Assembly (NCBI GenBank): GCA_037951105.1
Contig: JBAMJV010003761.1
Span: forward strand, 1 to 64,000
Reading direction: 5' to 3'
Length of the DNA: 64,000 bases
Source: Echinarachnius parma
Taxonomy: Eukaryota > Echinodermata > Echinoidea > Clypeasteroida > Echinarachniidae
The translations under genes and the position numbers were made by a program. Numbering within the stretch: position 1 is the first letter of the stretch; every line of letters begins with the position of its first letter. Below, in pieces: positions 29,341-41,600 of this stretch. The notes beneath the pieces are model-generated. The model worked only from the letters and a program-made list of their open reading frames with translations. It had not been told where the DNA came from and made no database searches.

Positions 29341-29785
29341 CCTGAATTCTCAAATCAGTAGCTCAACTTGAGCTTGGCTTAAAAAGACAAAACCTACCGG
29401 TAACAATATTCACCAGTAGACCTATTGTGTAGTTCCTGTATGGTGCTATAATATTTGAATGGTTTCCTTTCATTATCTAGTCAATCCCTTGAGTTCTGAT
29501 ATTAGGCAACAGGGCAATGGGCCCTTTGAAATATAGCTGAAGTATAGTCTGTCATCAGCCCAATTGTGTCTGGATCATCCTGGACATTTGCAAGTGACCT
29601 CTTATAATATTGACAGAATTTCAAAGGGCCCATTGTCTTAATGTTTTTAAGCAGAAGCAAGGGATTGACTAGATAATGAGATGAAACTTTATACTCAATA
29701 CTCCTGCTGGCGCAAAGTGGTACTGGTAGTCTTGGTCTTTTTAGACCAATCTCAAGTTGAGCAACTGATGAGATTTCAAGCCAAA
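29340..29785. mobile_element. Foldback/MITE inside element A2
   Basis: Nested inverted repeats: TAGCTCAACTTGAGCTTGG (left) with CCAATCTCAAGTTGAGCAAC (right), and CATTATCTAGTCAATCCCTT with its complement at about 29668-29690. Confidence 0.75.
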
Positions 29786-29875
29786 GTCATCTACTATGTG
29801 GCCAACCATACTTCTCTGGTACTGTTTGCTTCAATAATTTGACAGTAATGTTACTATCCACAGCTTCTATCACTT

Positions 29876-30070
29876 GGCCAATTCATTTTTTGGCATTGTT
29901 TTCTTTGCAGTGTTGAACTACCACCCATTTCAATTTGAGGTCCTCCATGCCGCTGCTGATGACATTGCTAATATAGACGGTGTTGTTGCTTTTTCCTCTG
30001 TTCTGAGTGTTCTTGCTGTTATCTTGGACACTATCTTCCTCAATACTACCTGCAGTCTTAGACTTCAACG
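29876..30070 (-). other. Coding-like fragment within A2, unrecognised
   Basis: An open minus-strand stretch with polar, coding-like composition: KSKTAGSIEEDSVQDNSKNT, then NTVYISNVISSGMEDLKLKW. It might be a remnant of a transposon-encoded protein. No domain recognised and no clear splice sites. Confidence 0.25.
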
Positions 30071-32341
30071 AGGGGAGGGTGTTGGGGTTGGGTGATCTAT
30101 TTTTTATTTTCTTGCCAAAGACTGCAAGATTTTGTTTGTTTATACTTTGTGAAAACTATGCCTGACATATGTTTAATAGATAAACTGTTTCTCAACTATT
30201 TTTATGGCAAAAGAACAGAAGGTCATAAGAGAGGATCTATCTCATTTGATATCTTCCTTTATGTTCATAATTTGTTTTTTACTCATCAGAAGTTGGATTT
30301 TGTTTTCCCCCCTGTATAGCAGGTGGAGTTCCTTTCTTTCAAAAACTTCCTACCCACTTTGAAGTCAAATTAATGTTGCGTCCCCTACCGATGTAATTCT
30401 GTTACCGGTGTAATTCCGTTACCATGTAATTCCGTTACCGATGTTTTCATAGAAATGGGTGAAGATATTAAAGAATTGGGTGTTTGGGATTTCAAGGACA
30501 CATATTTTAGCATTGGATTTACAATTACAGAATAATTCATCAATATTAAAGTTCTTTAATAAAACTTTCTTGGAATTTCGGTAACGGAATTACATACAAA
30601 TTGGAGTAGATTTGGTCATTCTGTCCAGCAAATATTGGTTCCGGTTGGAACAAGTGCTTTACAAAATAAGAAGATTATCCATATACTAGTATAACTACAA
30701 AGTATACAAAGGAATAAGTTCAGGGATCAATGATTTATTGATTTGGTATTCAATTTAGTCATTTTTTCAATTCTGAAGCCTAGAAAACCCAAAAAGTTCA
30801 AACACTGCTTTTAGAAAAACAGATTAAGTTATTCACAAACGGTCTTCTATTCACTAATGACGTTGTCCACCAAAAACATGCTTTGAAATTGTATTTCATA
30901 AACTTTTAAATTTTCCATTTTTGGCCTCTCTCATCCGGAATTGCCCAACATTGTACAGTACTTGTATAATGACTTATTGTCTACATGGCTACAGTTCATG
31001 CTATTTAAAGGGTATTTCTACATTGAGAACAAGAAATGTTTTTATTTTCAGCAATATCATTCAATACCTTACAAACCATGTGCGTGTAATTCCGTTACGT
31101 AACGGAATTACTAATACCGTTACGCCAATTTTGGAAAAAGTAGTGACATTATTTCAGAAAATTATGTTGGAAGTTCTTAGGACTGTGGTGAAGGAAGAGA
31201 ATTCACAATGACATGACTAAAGAACAAGTAATAAGATATTGAGAAAAACTTATTACGTTTTATCGTAACGGAATTACGATCAAATATGCATAGATTTCAA
31301 AAATTTCACCCCAAAAAAATGCAATGAAGTTAATGCCCATGCTTTACAATTTGTGATTGTTGCTACATTGTATGGAAAATATGAGAAAAAGAGCAGAAAC
31401 AATCATTGAATTAAAAGATTCACTTCATTTTCATGAAATGAAGCTGATTTATGAATAAAAGGTCATAAATTTCTGTTCAATTCAAGCAGAAATATTTGCA
31501 AAACCAATAGAGCTATACACAAATGGTTTTCAGTTTTCTAAAATTCAAGTTTTCCTCTATCGATAACAGTTTGATTTAGGGAAGATTGCTCAACTTTGAG
31601 ATGTGGTGTTTTTGCCTTCTCTCATATGGAATTGCCCACCAGCAATCATGCTCAGCCGGCCTTAGTTATGCCATAACTCAAAAGCGATTACACTAAGTGC
31701 ACGCTAGCGGTATTCCTGGCCTGGCCCTGTACATGTCATTTGTACTAATATCGTTCTCAAAGTTAACAATGACCCCCTTTTTAAATAAATGGGCATAAAA
31801 AAATAAACCTAATACAGTATTCACAAAAATTGTCATGAAATTTATGCTGTAACCATTCGATCTGGATCTGATAGCTGATCATGTCATGATCGCCACCTTT
31901 CCGCTAATTTCCGATCATGCAGAGAAATCGAAATGAACGAAGAAAAAACAAAGTAAAACAATTTTGTTTGTGGGGGGCAGGGGGAGGGGGCTATTTTTAC
32001 TCAACATCAGTGCTATATTCCTGCAAGTAGTTGCTCTTCAACTAAACCCTGGTGGCTGGAATCAAGCCAAATAAAGCAGCGTAGGCTCTACAGTATAGTG
32101 AATTCCTAACACTCAGTGCAGTGAAAAGAGATCAGAAAAATCAACAGACAGTCAACAGCCGCCAAGAAAATGATAAAAAAACAAACAAACACCAAAGCAA
32201 CATATATCTGTAAGAATTAGCCGATAGGTATGCTTTCATTTAAAGGGATAGTTGAGTTTTGGTATAGAGGGCGCTACACAAAATAATTTTTTTGTGAGAT
32301 AATTGAAAACTGAGTGTCAAATTCAAAAGAGCTTACATTTT

Positions 32342-34232
32342 TAGCTCACCTGAGCCAAAGGCTCAAGTGAGCTATTGTGATCGCTTTTTGTCCGTCGTCC
32401 GTCGTGCGTCGTCCGTAAACTTTTTACATTTTCATCTTCTTCTCCAGAACCAATGATCGGATTCCAACCAAACTTGGCAGGAATCATATTTAGGGGTAGA
32501 GGAACCAAAGTTGCTAAAATGGTGGGCGTGGCCCCCAGGGGGGCCCTGGGGGAGGGCACCAAATGTAAAAAATATGTAAATTTTAAACATCTTCTTCTCA
32601 AGATCCAGAAGTATGACAGACCTGATATTTCATATTTAGATGCCTCTATTGATGAAGAATGAAAGTTGTTCACAAGATTTTTGTGGGTGGTCCCATAAGG
32701 GCCCTGTGGGCGTAACAGGTTTTTTGGGGGCCCTACCATAGGAAATATACATTTTCATCTTCTTCTCCAGAATCAATGATTAGATTCCAACCAAACATGG
32801 CAGGAATCATCTTTAGGGGTAGAGGAACCAAAGTTGCTAAAATGGTGGGCGTGGCCCCCAGGGGGGCCCTGGAGGAGGGCACCAAGTGTAAAAAATATGT
32901 AAATTTTAAACATCTTCTTCTCAAGATCCAGAAGTATGACAGACCTGATATTTCATATGTAGATGCCTCTATTGATGAAGAATGAAAGTTGTTCACAAGA
33001 TTTTTGTGGGTGGCCCCACAAGGGCCCTGTGGGCGTAACAGTTTTTTTTGGGGCCCTACCATAGGAAATATACATTTTCATCTTCTTCTCCAGAACCAAT
33101 GATTAGATTCCAACCAAACATGGCAGGAATCATCCTTAGGGGTAGAGGAATCGAAGTTGCTAAAATGGTGGGCGTGGCCCTCAGGGGGGCCCTGGGGGAG
33201 GGCACCAAGTGTAAAAAATATGTTAATTTTAAATATCTTCTTCTCAAGATCCAGAAGTATGACAGACGTGATATTTCATATTTAGATGCCTCTATTGATG
33301 AAGAATGAAAGTTGTTCACAAGATTTTTGTGGGTGGCCCCATAAGGGTCCTGTGGGCGTAACAGTTTTTTGGGGGGTCCTACCATAGGAAATATACATTT
33401 TCATCTTCTTCTCCAGAATCAATGATTAGATTCCAACCAAACATGGCAGGAATCATCTTTAGGGGTAGAGGAACCAAAGTTGCTAAAATGGTGGGCGTGG
33501 CCCCCAGGGGGGCCCTGGAGGAGGGCACCAAGTGTAAAAAATATGTAAATTTTAAACATCTTCTTCTCAAGATCCAGAAGTATGACAGACCTGATATTTC
33601 ATATGTAGATGCCTCTATTGATGAAGAATGAAAGTTGTTCACAAGATGTTTTTGGGTGGCCCCATAAGGGCCCTGTGGGGGTAACATTTTTTGGGGGGCC
33701 CTACCATAGGAAATATGCATTTTCATCTTCTTCTCAAGAACCAATGATTGGATTCCAACCAAACTTGACAGGAATCATCCTTAGGGGTAGAGGAACAAAA
33801 TGTGCTATAATGGTGTGTCCCAAAACAAAATTTCTTTTTTTTAGAAAGTAGGGGTTGCGCCTTATACACGAGTGCGCCGTACACACGGAGATTTACGGTA
33901 AATGACAATGCAAGTTGTCATATCGCAGAATGGCCCCATAGGGTCCCTATGTGAGTGGGGTTAATATGCTGAAGTGGTCAGTGGCTGGTGAAATGTGTTA
34001 AGCTTTGTCTTATATGTGTGTCTGTCTTTTTTTATGATTCACCCAAACATTATGGTAAATCATAATGTTAGGTACAGGGGATCAAAAGTTATTGATTAAA
34101 TAGTACATCACATTATAGATTTTGGCATGATTTCAACTGATTTCATATCTTCTGAGGGTGCCAGAGAGAACATGCGCCAGATGTGAATTGATTGACCTCA
34201 GGTGAGCGTCGTGCCCCCCTGGAGCTCTTGTT
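32342..34232 (+). mobile_element. Helentron-like non-autonomous element 2 (GCTCACCTGAGC family)
   Basis: A palindromic 5' end (TAGCTCACCTGAGCC, loop, GGCTCAAGTGAGCTA), a GTCCGTCGTCCGTCGTGCGT microsatellite, then four and a part tandem units of about 323 bp starting ACATTTTCATCTTCTTCTCC at 32426, 32750, 33073, 33396 and 33718. The 3' region has CTCAGGTGAGC, the inverse of the 5' arm, and ends CTCTTGTT. The plan matches HINE/Helentron elements with central satellites. Units 2 and 4 look nearly identical, a two-unit higher-order block. Confidence 0.75.
33825..33905 (-). mobile_element. Fragment of a TACCGTA-type MITE
   Basis: The complement begins TACCGTAAATCTCCGTGTG and continues as the widespread TACCGTATTT family seen at 41638-41965. 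It is a truncated insertion in the Helentron-like element. Confidence 0.5.
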
Positions 34233-34778
34233 AATGACAGAATCAACTTTATTTGATCAAAATCGGTTTAGAAATGGCTGAAATATCCATAAACATAACC
34301 ATTTCTTATAAATGTGGGGCACCACACTTATTTGATAATTTTGAACCAGCCGTTAAAAAATGTTTAAAAATGCTTCCTCTTTTCAAAAATTTACAAACAA
34401 GGTTTTTAAATAGTTGGGTAATGCCACCCAAGGGTGGAAAAATGAAATTCATGGGACAGCCTTGTTAACTACTGGATAGTAATGAGGAAGGACCATATTT
34501 TGATGACTAAAGGAAAAAAGTTTAAAATTCAATGCAGAATATTTTTTGGGGGGCCATTGAAGTTGGTAAAAATTGTATGTATTACCCCCCAAAATGATGA
34601 AATTTGCATCCATTGTTTGTGAAATAAAATTTAAAAATATGGATCACTTCAGAACAATAATTCTACTTCTAATGTCTTGTTTATGCTTTGTTTTAACATT
34701 GATAGAAAAGGAAATTGTGTAAAAAATCTTTACTTTTTGAAAATTGTTATTGGATAAAATCTTGATTCTTATAACATT

Positions 34779-37107
34779 GGGTCATTCCATGTCAAATCAC
34801 CCAATGGATTTCATCTCACCCCCTCCAATTTTGCTAATATTTGGTATGTATGATATTTCAACCTTTAAAAGCTCAAATATTTAAGTTTTAGCCCAATCCG
34901 CCCAACGGTTTTGGCGCTATGGTCGATTCTTATGGGGGAGTTTTGTAAGAAATGGGCGTTGGCACCATTTTTCAAATGGCAATTGTCTGTTAACCGTTGG
35001 GTCAATTTATGTTGTGATGGTGTCATTGGACTGGGGATGTTATATGCAATCCATTTATGCCATTTGTTTTCATGCATGAGCGAGTTTGGATACGATAACC
35101 TTTGACCTTAGTCTTTGACCTTCCGTTTTATCTCGTGGATCAAATAATTTTGAGATTTGTTTTGCCTTAAATGTTGTCTTGATATAATTTCTACAACATA
35201 TGAAAGAATTGGAGATATATTATTTCTTGTTTTTTCTACAGCCTTGTTTTAAGTTTGCAAATTTCAGGTAAAATTGAATTATTTTAGACCTACACCCATG
35301 TCCAAGAATTCTATAGGGGTGTATTATGTATGAAAAAGACCTATTCAAAGACCTTTTAGAGCCTATTCACACCCTGGCTTACCACAGTTAAATAGACCTG
35401 CTAATCCCAATACAATAGAAATCCAGACAAATGGCATCTATTGATGTTCCAATGACAAGGGCCCTGTTTCAGAAAGAGATAAAATCAACTGTGAGCCAGA
35501 TCAAATGTTCTTAATGCACACATCTGATTGGTTGAAATGCAGAAAATGTCTCTCTGCAACAGGGCCTGGGTGTAGATCTTTTCTTGAATACAATCTTTCA
35601 AGTTCAAGTTCAAAATGCAAATTTGTACATCATTGATGAAAGCAAATATCTACTGGTATCCCTTTTCAATGAATTTCATGTTTCTATGCAACATTTTATG
35701 CAATTAAATTTACATGATTTGCAATCTGTAAAAATTCAAACCTGATTCTTTCCAACTAATCAAACACAAAAAGTAACTACCCCCTTGACAACTGCTCATA
35801 ATTAAATAACCAATAATTGTTTCAAGATGTCATTTTACCACAATATTTCTACAGTTGTTTTGTGTGAAAATCAAACAGCATTGTTTCACAAACCATCAAT
35901 AATGCTAAGTATGTGCTGTTTCAAAAAAAATGGACAGGCATGTGCAAGTTCTTGTGACTTTTGAAATTTGGTAATTTGTCTTTAATCTAGCTGTGCTCAT
36001 TCAGCCATCTCTCATTTCCACGCAAAATGTACAAAAAACTAGAAATATTGTAGTAAGATGACATCTTGAAACAATTATTGGTTATGAAATTATGAGCAGT
36101 TGTCTAGGGGGTAGTTACTTTTTGTGTTTGAATTTTTACAGATTGCAAATCATGTAACTATTGCATATATTATTGCATAACTATTGCAATTTATGGTGCA
36201 TAGAAACATGAAATTCATTGAAAAGGGATACCTGTAGATATTTGCTTTCATGATTGATGTACAAGTTTGCATTTTGAACTTGAACTTGAAAGATTGTATT
36301 CAAGAAAAGATCTACACCTAGGCCCTGTTGCAGAGATAGACATTTTCTGCATTTCAACCAATCAGATGTGTGCATAAAGAACATTTGATCTGGCTCACAA
36401 TGGATTTTATCTCTTTCTGAAACAGGACCCTTGTCAGGTTGGAAACATGTGGTATCATTGGAACATCAATAGATGCCATTTGTCTGGATTTCTATTGTAT
36501 GGGGATTAGCAGGTCTATTTAACTGTGGTAAGCCAGGGTGTGAATAGGCTCTAATCATGACTTTGAATAGGTCTTTTTCATTCATAATACACCCCTATAG
36601 AATTCTTGGACATGGGTGTAGGTCTAAAATAATTCAATTTTACATGAAATTTGCAAACTTAAAACAAGGCTGTAGAAAAAACAAGAAATAATATATCTCC
36701 AATTCTTTCATATGTTGTAGAAATTATATCAAGACAACATTTAAGCCAAACAAATTCTCAAAATTATTTGATCCACGAGGTAAAACGGAAGGTCAAAGAC
36801 TAAGGTCAACGGTTATCGTATCCAAACTCGCTCATGCATGAAAACAAGTGGCATAAATGGATTGCATACATGTATAACATCCCCAGTCCAATGACACCAT
36901 CACAACATAAATCGACCCAATGGTTAATGGACAATTGCCATTTGAAAAATGGTGCCAACGCCCATTTCTTACAAAACTCCCCCATAAGAATCGACCATAG
37001 CGCCAAAACCGTTGGGCGGATTGGGCTAAAACTTAAATATTTGCGCTTTTGAAGGGGGTGCGATGAAAATTTTCACTTTTTTGGGGTGATTTGACATGGA
37101 ATGACCC
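34779..37107. mobile_element. Foldback element C (GGGTCATTCC ends, 4-bp TSD CATT)
   Basis: Two arms of about 1.09 kb are inverted copies: 34880-34960 (CCAATCCGCCCAACGGTTTT) pairs with 36965-37035. Ends GGGTCATTCCATGTCAAATC and complement, flanked by CATT at 34775-34778 and 37108-37111. The loop of about 170 bp is centred near 35950. Terminal bases and TSD length place it with A1, A2 and B. The mirrored short open frames in the arms are not genes. Confidence 0.88.
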
Positions 37108-37116
37108 CATTGATGT

Positions 37117-37292
37117 GTAATGTCCGTGACGTTTTAGGTATAACAGTTTTTGTAGTTCTAAGCACAAGTCCTAATTCAATTTTATTTAATTCAAAATTCA
37201 TTTGCAAAGCTAGAATGTGATATCATAAAGTATATCAAGAGCATTTACTAAAATATTTGATGGTTTGTCCAGAATGGCGTCACGGACATTAC
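37117..37292. repeat. Inverted pair of GTAATGTCCGTGAC motifs
   Basis: A 14-bp motif at 37117-37130 and its exact complement at 37279-37292, just outside element C. It resembles the GTAAC-start motifs of A and B and may belong to a fourth related element interrupted by C. Confidence 0.6.
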
Positions 37293-38537
37293 ATACACAG
37301 TGAAAAGTATAAAAAAGCAGAGCTAAAAATGTTCAAGCATTATTTTCTTATGTAAATGTCTTATTTTAGCCAAGAAATAAGATAATCCCAAGTAACAGGG
37401 GGACTACTACCTTCCTGGTTTGAACAAAACTTTACTCTCTTTACCAGAACTCAAAGTACTTTTAATACTGTACTTTTATAAACACCGATTTTGAAATGTT
37501 ACGCCCGCCCGTTAAGGCATAATTTTCTTCCTGTCAAATTAACTATTTCAAATGTCAAAAGGATTTTAAGTATTCACTAATCAGCAAAAATTTCAAAAAC
37601 AAACAATTGACAATTCTGTAACAGCTAGACTTGAATTAAGTTGCAAAGTGCATTTCATGAATGATTGTTCATGTAGGTCTCTTTAGGAAAGGGAATTGAT
37701 AGAACTTCATTTATTTGAATTCTCATTAGGATACTTTGTTGTATAATTTTATTTCAAGTATATTTCATTTATCTCCCAAACAAGCAAATTGAGATACAAT
37801 TTCTGAGTTCATGACTTACAAATATGAATTCAACATACATGAAGTAACATAAAGGAGGAGAGAGATAGAGAGAAAGAAAGGGTAAGGCTTCCACAATACC
37901 TAAAATGTCGTGATCCAGTACATAATATGTTCATTATAAGTTTTATTAAACAAATGTATATTTATAAAAATCTTAACAATTTTTGTATCAACAAAAATAA
38001 CAGTTTAAGTATTTGCAACCAAAGATGATCATGAGTGGTAAATGAATACTGTGCAAGTCCATATTTTCAGGTAAAACATAATTTGTTTTTTGTAGAAAGT
38101 AAGAATTTTAAATGTTTTTCTGTGCCAGAAAAATGTGAACAAATAGAGGAACAAAAGGGAGAAAGAATTTTGTTTCAGTCTGATCTGATTTTCGATCCGA
38201 TCATCAAGTCAGTTTAATACAGCATTATTTATTGTTCTCACCTCTGTGTGTACTATATATCCTTTTTTTTTCCATTTCCAAAAATAGTTTAAGTTCGCTT
38301 AAACTTACAGTAACAATGTATGCGTAAATTTGCAACTTAAACAAAAAATGATTGTGCATATTATATACAGCAAATGTGAAGTGACGTGGCGGAATGTAAG
38401 GTGCTGAGTTCCCTTGCCACTTTATAACGATATATATCATTTCTTTCTTTTTTCTCTGATTAAAGTTTATATTATAAATTGAAAGGTCGTTCAGTTGATG
38501 TATTGCATCCTTCCTTTGTGTTCTTCGTCTCATCTAG
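37293..38537. other. Intron-like sequence upstream of SLF1 coding start
   Basis: AT-rich, no exon or clear repeat. It ends in a strong acceptor (CGTCTCATCTAG) at 38537, so it is probably the 3' part of a 5'-UTR intron of SLF1. Confidence 0.5.
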
Positions 38538-38674
38538 GAAGTGTGAAGAGAATGAATCCGTCAGCGTCCTCTGGAGCTCCTTGTCTGTTCCTCATCTCAG
38601 GCTTCGTCTCCGAGGAAAAAGATGCCATCGGGTCAAAGGTCGTCACCCTTGGAGCCCGATTTCAGAACACCAGT
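38538..38674 (+). CDS. SLF1: SLF1 first coding exon (BRCT1 start)
   Basis: The exon begins after CATCTAG; the ATG is at 38552. Encodes residues 1-41 including GAPCLFLISGFVSEEKDAIG; phase 0 donor GTAAGA. Confidence 0.9.
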
Positions 38675-41600
38675 GTAAGAATTATTTTCCCTGTAAAATT
38701 TGATTGATTGAATAAACAAGGACATTTTTCATTTTGCCTGCCTTATAATTTGTGTGCACAAATAATCAATGCTGCCATGGGGTCAAACTCAAAGGTCATA
38801 CATGTAGCTCAATAGCTCATGGAGGCAGATTTCAGAACACCACTGATGATGAATTATCACATTGATTTTTTTTATCCCTGTAAAGCTTAAATGAACAATG
38901 CCATTGACATAATGAACAGTGAAATTTCATCAACCAATAATAGGCCACTTTTTCCTGCCTCATACAGTGAAGTTGTGCAATATAAATATCATCTATAGTT
39001 GATTGAGTGTATTTTACAAATATTTATGTTATTGACTGACTTCTTGTTATGACCAATTATATTAATTTGTTGCTAAACTATAAACTAATGCAGCAGCATG
39101 CCTTTTCCTTTTTTTTCTTGTTTTTTTCATTTTCAGACCTACCATACAAGATGTACACACCTCGTATGCTCCAAGCCCATCAGGAGTGAGAAGTTTCTAT
39201 GTGCATGCGCCTCAGGTCAGATGCTTTTTCATTAAAGTGATCAAAATGTTTCTATCAAATGTTGTTTTATGTGTATCATTCATGTTTTTTATCATGGAAT
39301 TATATTTTGTTGGTCTCATTAGTCATTCCAAACCTGGTGACATGAAATTGGGTCCACTAAATTGTATTTTTGAAGATCTTATAAATGAGCAATGTATTAT
39401 TGGCTTTTAAAACATATTCTAATTATACTTAGCTCAAATTATTTGATAAAATGTACAAGACCGTGCATCTGTTAATGAATAGAAGCTAGATATATGACAA
39501 AAATAGTTCATGGACATTTATGTTTGCACGTGAGCATGAATATCAATCAACAAATGGTCAATTTTTAACAATTCCTGTCCCATTTTTCTAATAAAGTAAT
39601 TGTTTACAATTGGTATCCAGTGCTATCCTGTATTCTGAGAGCTCTGTTGTTTCATTTAAAATGTCATATTCAAACAATTTTTGTAATTAATGTAATATCC
39701 ACCTACTTTGCCATGCAGGAAAATGGATCCTAAAGCCAGGCTTTGTCAGTACCAGCACTGAAAAGAGGAGGTGGCAGAAAGAGGCTAAATTTGAGTGGGG
39801 AGTGGGCGACCTAGCCAATTCACCTGGTGTGCCCAGGGGGCTCCTTCTAGCACCCAAGCGTTGGCGCGAAAAGGTGGCAAAGACCGGTCGCGGGGCATTC
39901 TCCGGGTGGAGGGCTGTCGTGCGTGTGGAAAACATACAGAGTAGGACAGCTGTGTATACAAGGTACGAAATTGAATTTGTTCAAAATTTGAGTTGAGGCA
40001 ATTGGGTGCTCTTTCGAGAATCTCTCTTGAAAGTATTGGCATGAGAAAGTTGCAAAGAGCATTCGCCGGGATTTATTTGATATGAAACTAGGTTTGTGTT
40101 AAAGCCAGGTACCATAACATTGTTTTTCTCTGCAGGGGCTGCAGCCCCCAGCCTCGTACGCCTATGTAGTCGGGCAATTTTCACTTAAGTCCTCAAACGG
40201 GTTGATAGTGGCAGATTTCTTGAACCTCTGGACACTACTACTTTGCATTTTGATAACCGACTACCGTTTTAGTCATCCATCTTTCTCTTATTCCCATCCC
40301 AGAAAAGGTTTTTAGAGGCAGAAGCCCTGACTTTCTGAACACTGCATGTATTGCTTCACATGTTGGTACCATAATTTTTGTTTAAATGTAGTGACTCGCA
40401 CTTACCCCTGAACAGGTTGTATGAGGCAGAATTCCTGAATCTCTGAACATGCAATTTTCACTAGTTCCCGAGCACGAGTCCTATATTTCTTAACACTACC
40501 CCTTCACATGTTGGTAACCATATAGTAAGTTAACTTTCTCTTGCCCCCCCCCCCCCCCCCCCCCCCCCTCACAGGTTGATAGAGGCAGGAGGGGGGAAAT
40601 GCCTCCCACTGAACAAGAAGACCACAGAGGACCTCACCCATGTGATTGTTGACAAGTGCTATGAGCAGGAAGTCAAGCATCTGGAAGCCAGGGGAATCCC
40701 CTGCCTCATTCCCGAATTCCTGGCTGAATACTTATTTGAGGTAAGAACATTTTGTTTTCTTCCTTAAAAAACTCTTTATTTTTGTCATTTTGCCTATAGA
40801 TGCTGGAGATTATGCAAGGCCTGTAAGCTCACGCCTCAAAAGAATGTTTTGTTAGCCTTCCTTGTCCATAGTTCTTCTAATTTCAAACAGTATTCAGTCC
40901 TTGCTGCAGAAATGGCAATCCACACCATAATACTGCCCCATCCCTCTTCACCTGCCCACCCCTCCCCTGACTCCCTGGATCAATGACACTGTTTGCAGTA
41001 TCTACATGAGTTATACTAAGAATAATATCTTATTCAAACATCTATAGGAAACTGACCAGAAATACATCAATGAAAATGAGCAAAGAAAATTGAACATCCC
41101 CAGGATTAGAACTCGAGACCTCCGGATTGCTAGACATTGCTAATGCTAACCAACACTGGTTTGTGTCAGGTTTATAATAGCTTTTGACCGTCATGAGCAT
41201 TGAAAAGGGTTGCAGGGACGAACAACCATCCCAGGGGCTTTTTAGCTCAGTTTGTTGAGCGCCGCTCTAGCAATCTGGAGGCCTCTATTTTGAATCCCGG
41301 AGAAGCCCAATTTTTGCTAATTTTCATTAAAGAATGATAACTCTTAAATCCAAAATGTTGTACAAACAAATAGTTTGAAACAAAGTATGAACTGTAATGT
41401 AACAAACGCTATTTTGTTCAGATTTGTCAGGAGATCAAATAATTTTGAACACCACTGTATGTTGAAGTCAGGCAAGTATAATCAAGATTTCTCAAATTTT
41501 AGTTGCCCTAAACAATGAAATACTAAACCAGTCTGTATATGTTTGCCCATAGAAACAAATTTGGGTGGCCAAAAGCTAATTTTTAGTGGCCTCTGCAGTG

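Larger units (their letters stand above)
27073..30946. mobile_element. DNA transposon A2 nested in A1 (4-bp TSD AACA)
   Basis: Starts GGGCAATTCCGTGGTAACGG, ends GGAATTGCCC, flanked by AACA at 27069-27072 and 30947-30950. Its left 80 bp resemble the left end of A1. GTAACGGAATTAC copies are at 27086, 27264, 27464, 27484, 27828 and 30581, with the reverse motif at 30410 and 30426 and a variant at 30393. The interior holds a tandem duplication, a TTAA MITE and a foldback. Confidence 0.85.
22540..31637. mobile_element. DNA transposon A1 (GGGCAATTCC ends, 4-bp TSD ACCA), with nested insertions
   Basis: Begins GGGCAATTCC and ends GGAATTGCCC, flanked by ACCA at 22536-22539 and 31638-31641. Removing two nested elements leaves about 3.2 kb. 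Copies of GTAACGGAATTAC occur at 22744, 22940, 22961, 23292, 24037 and 31265, with a back-to-back pair forming a 26-bp palindrome at 31086-31111. Variants lie at 22552 and 24193. This resembles subterminal transposase-binding repeats. No transposase is recognisable, so it is non-autonomous. The superfamily is not assigned. Confidence 0.85.
32240..34425. mobile_element. TTAA MITE, GTTGAGTT family, copy 3, split by a Helentron-like element
   Basis: Starts TTAAAGGGATAGTTGAGTTT and follows copy 1 in reverse orientation to about 32341, resuming after 34232 with TTTGATCAAAATCGGTTTAG. The right end is lost near 34425. Confidence 0.8.

Noticed and set aside
32341-33851. Repeated similar open frames of 69-132 codons on both strands
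   Set aside because: They recur because the 323-bp satellite unit recurs; both strands are open, there are no starts or splice sites in context, and the block sits in a Helentron-like element.
34865-37052. Pairs of identical open frames on opposite strands
   Set aside because: Mirror images produced by the foldback arms of element C.
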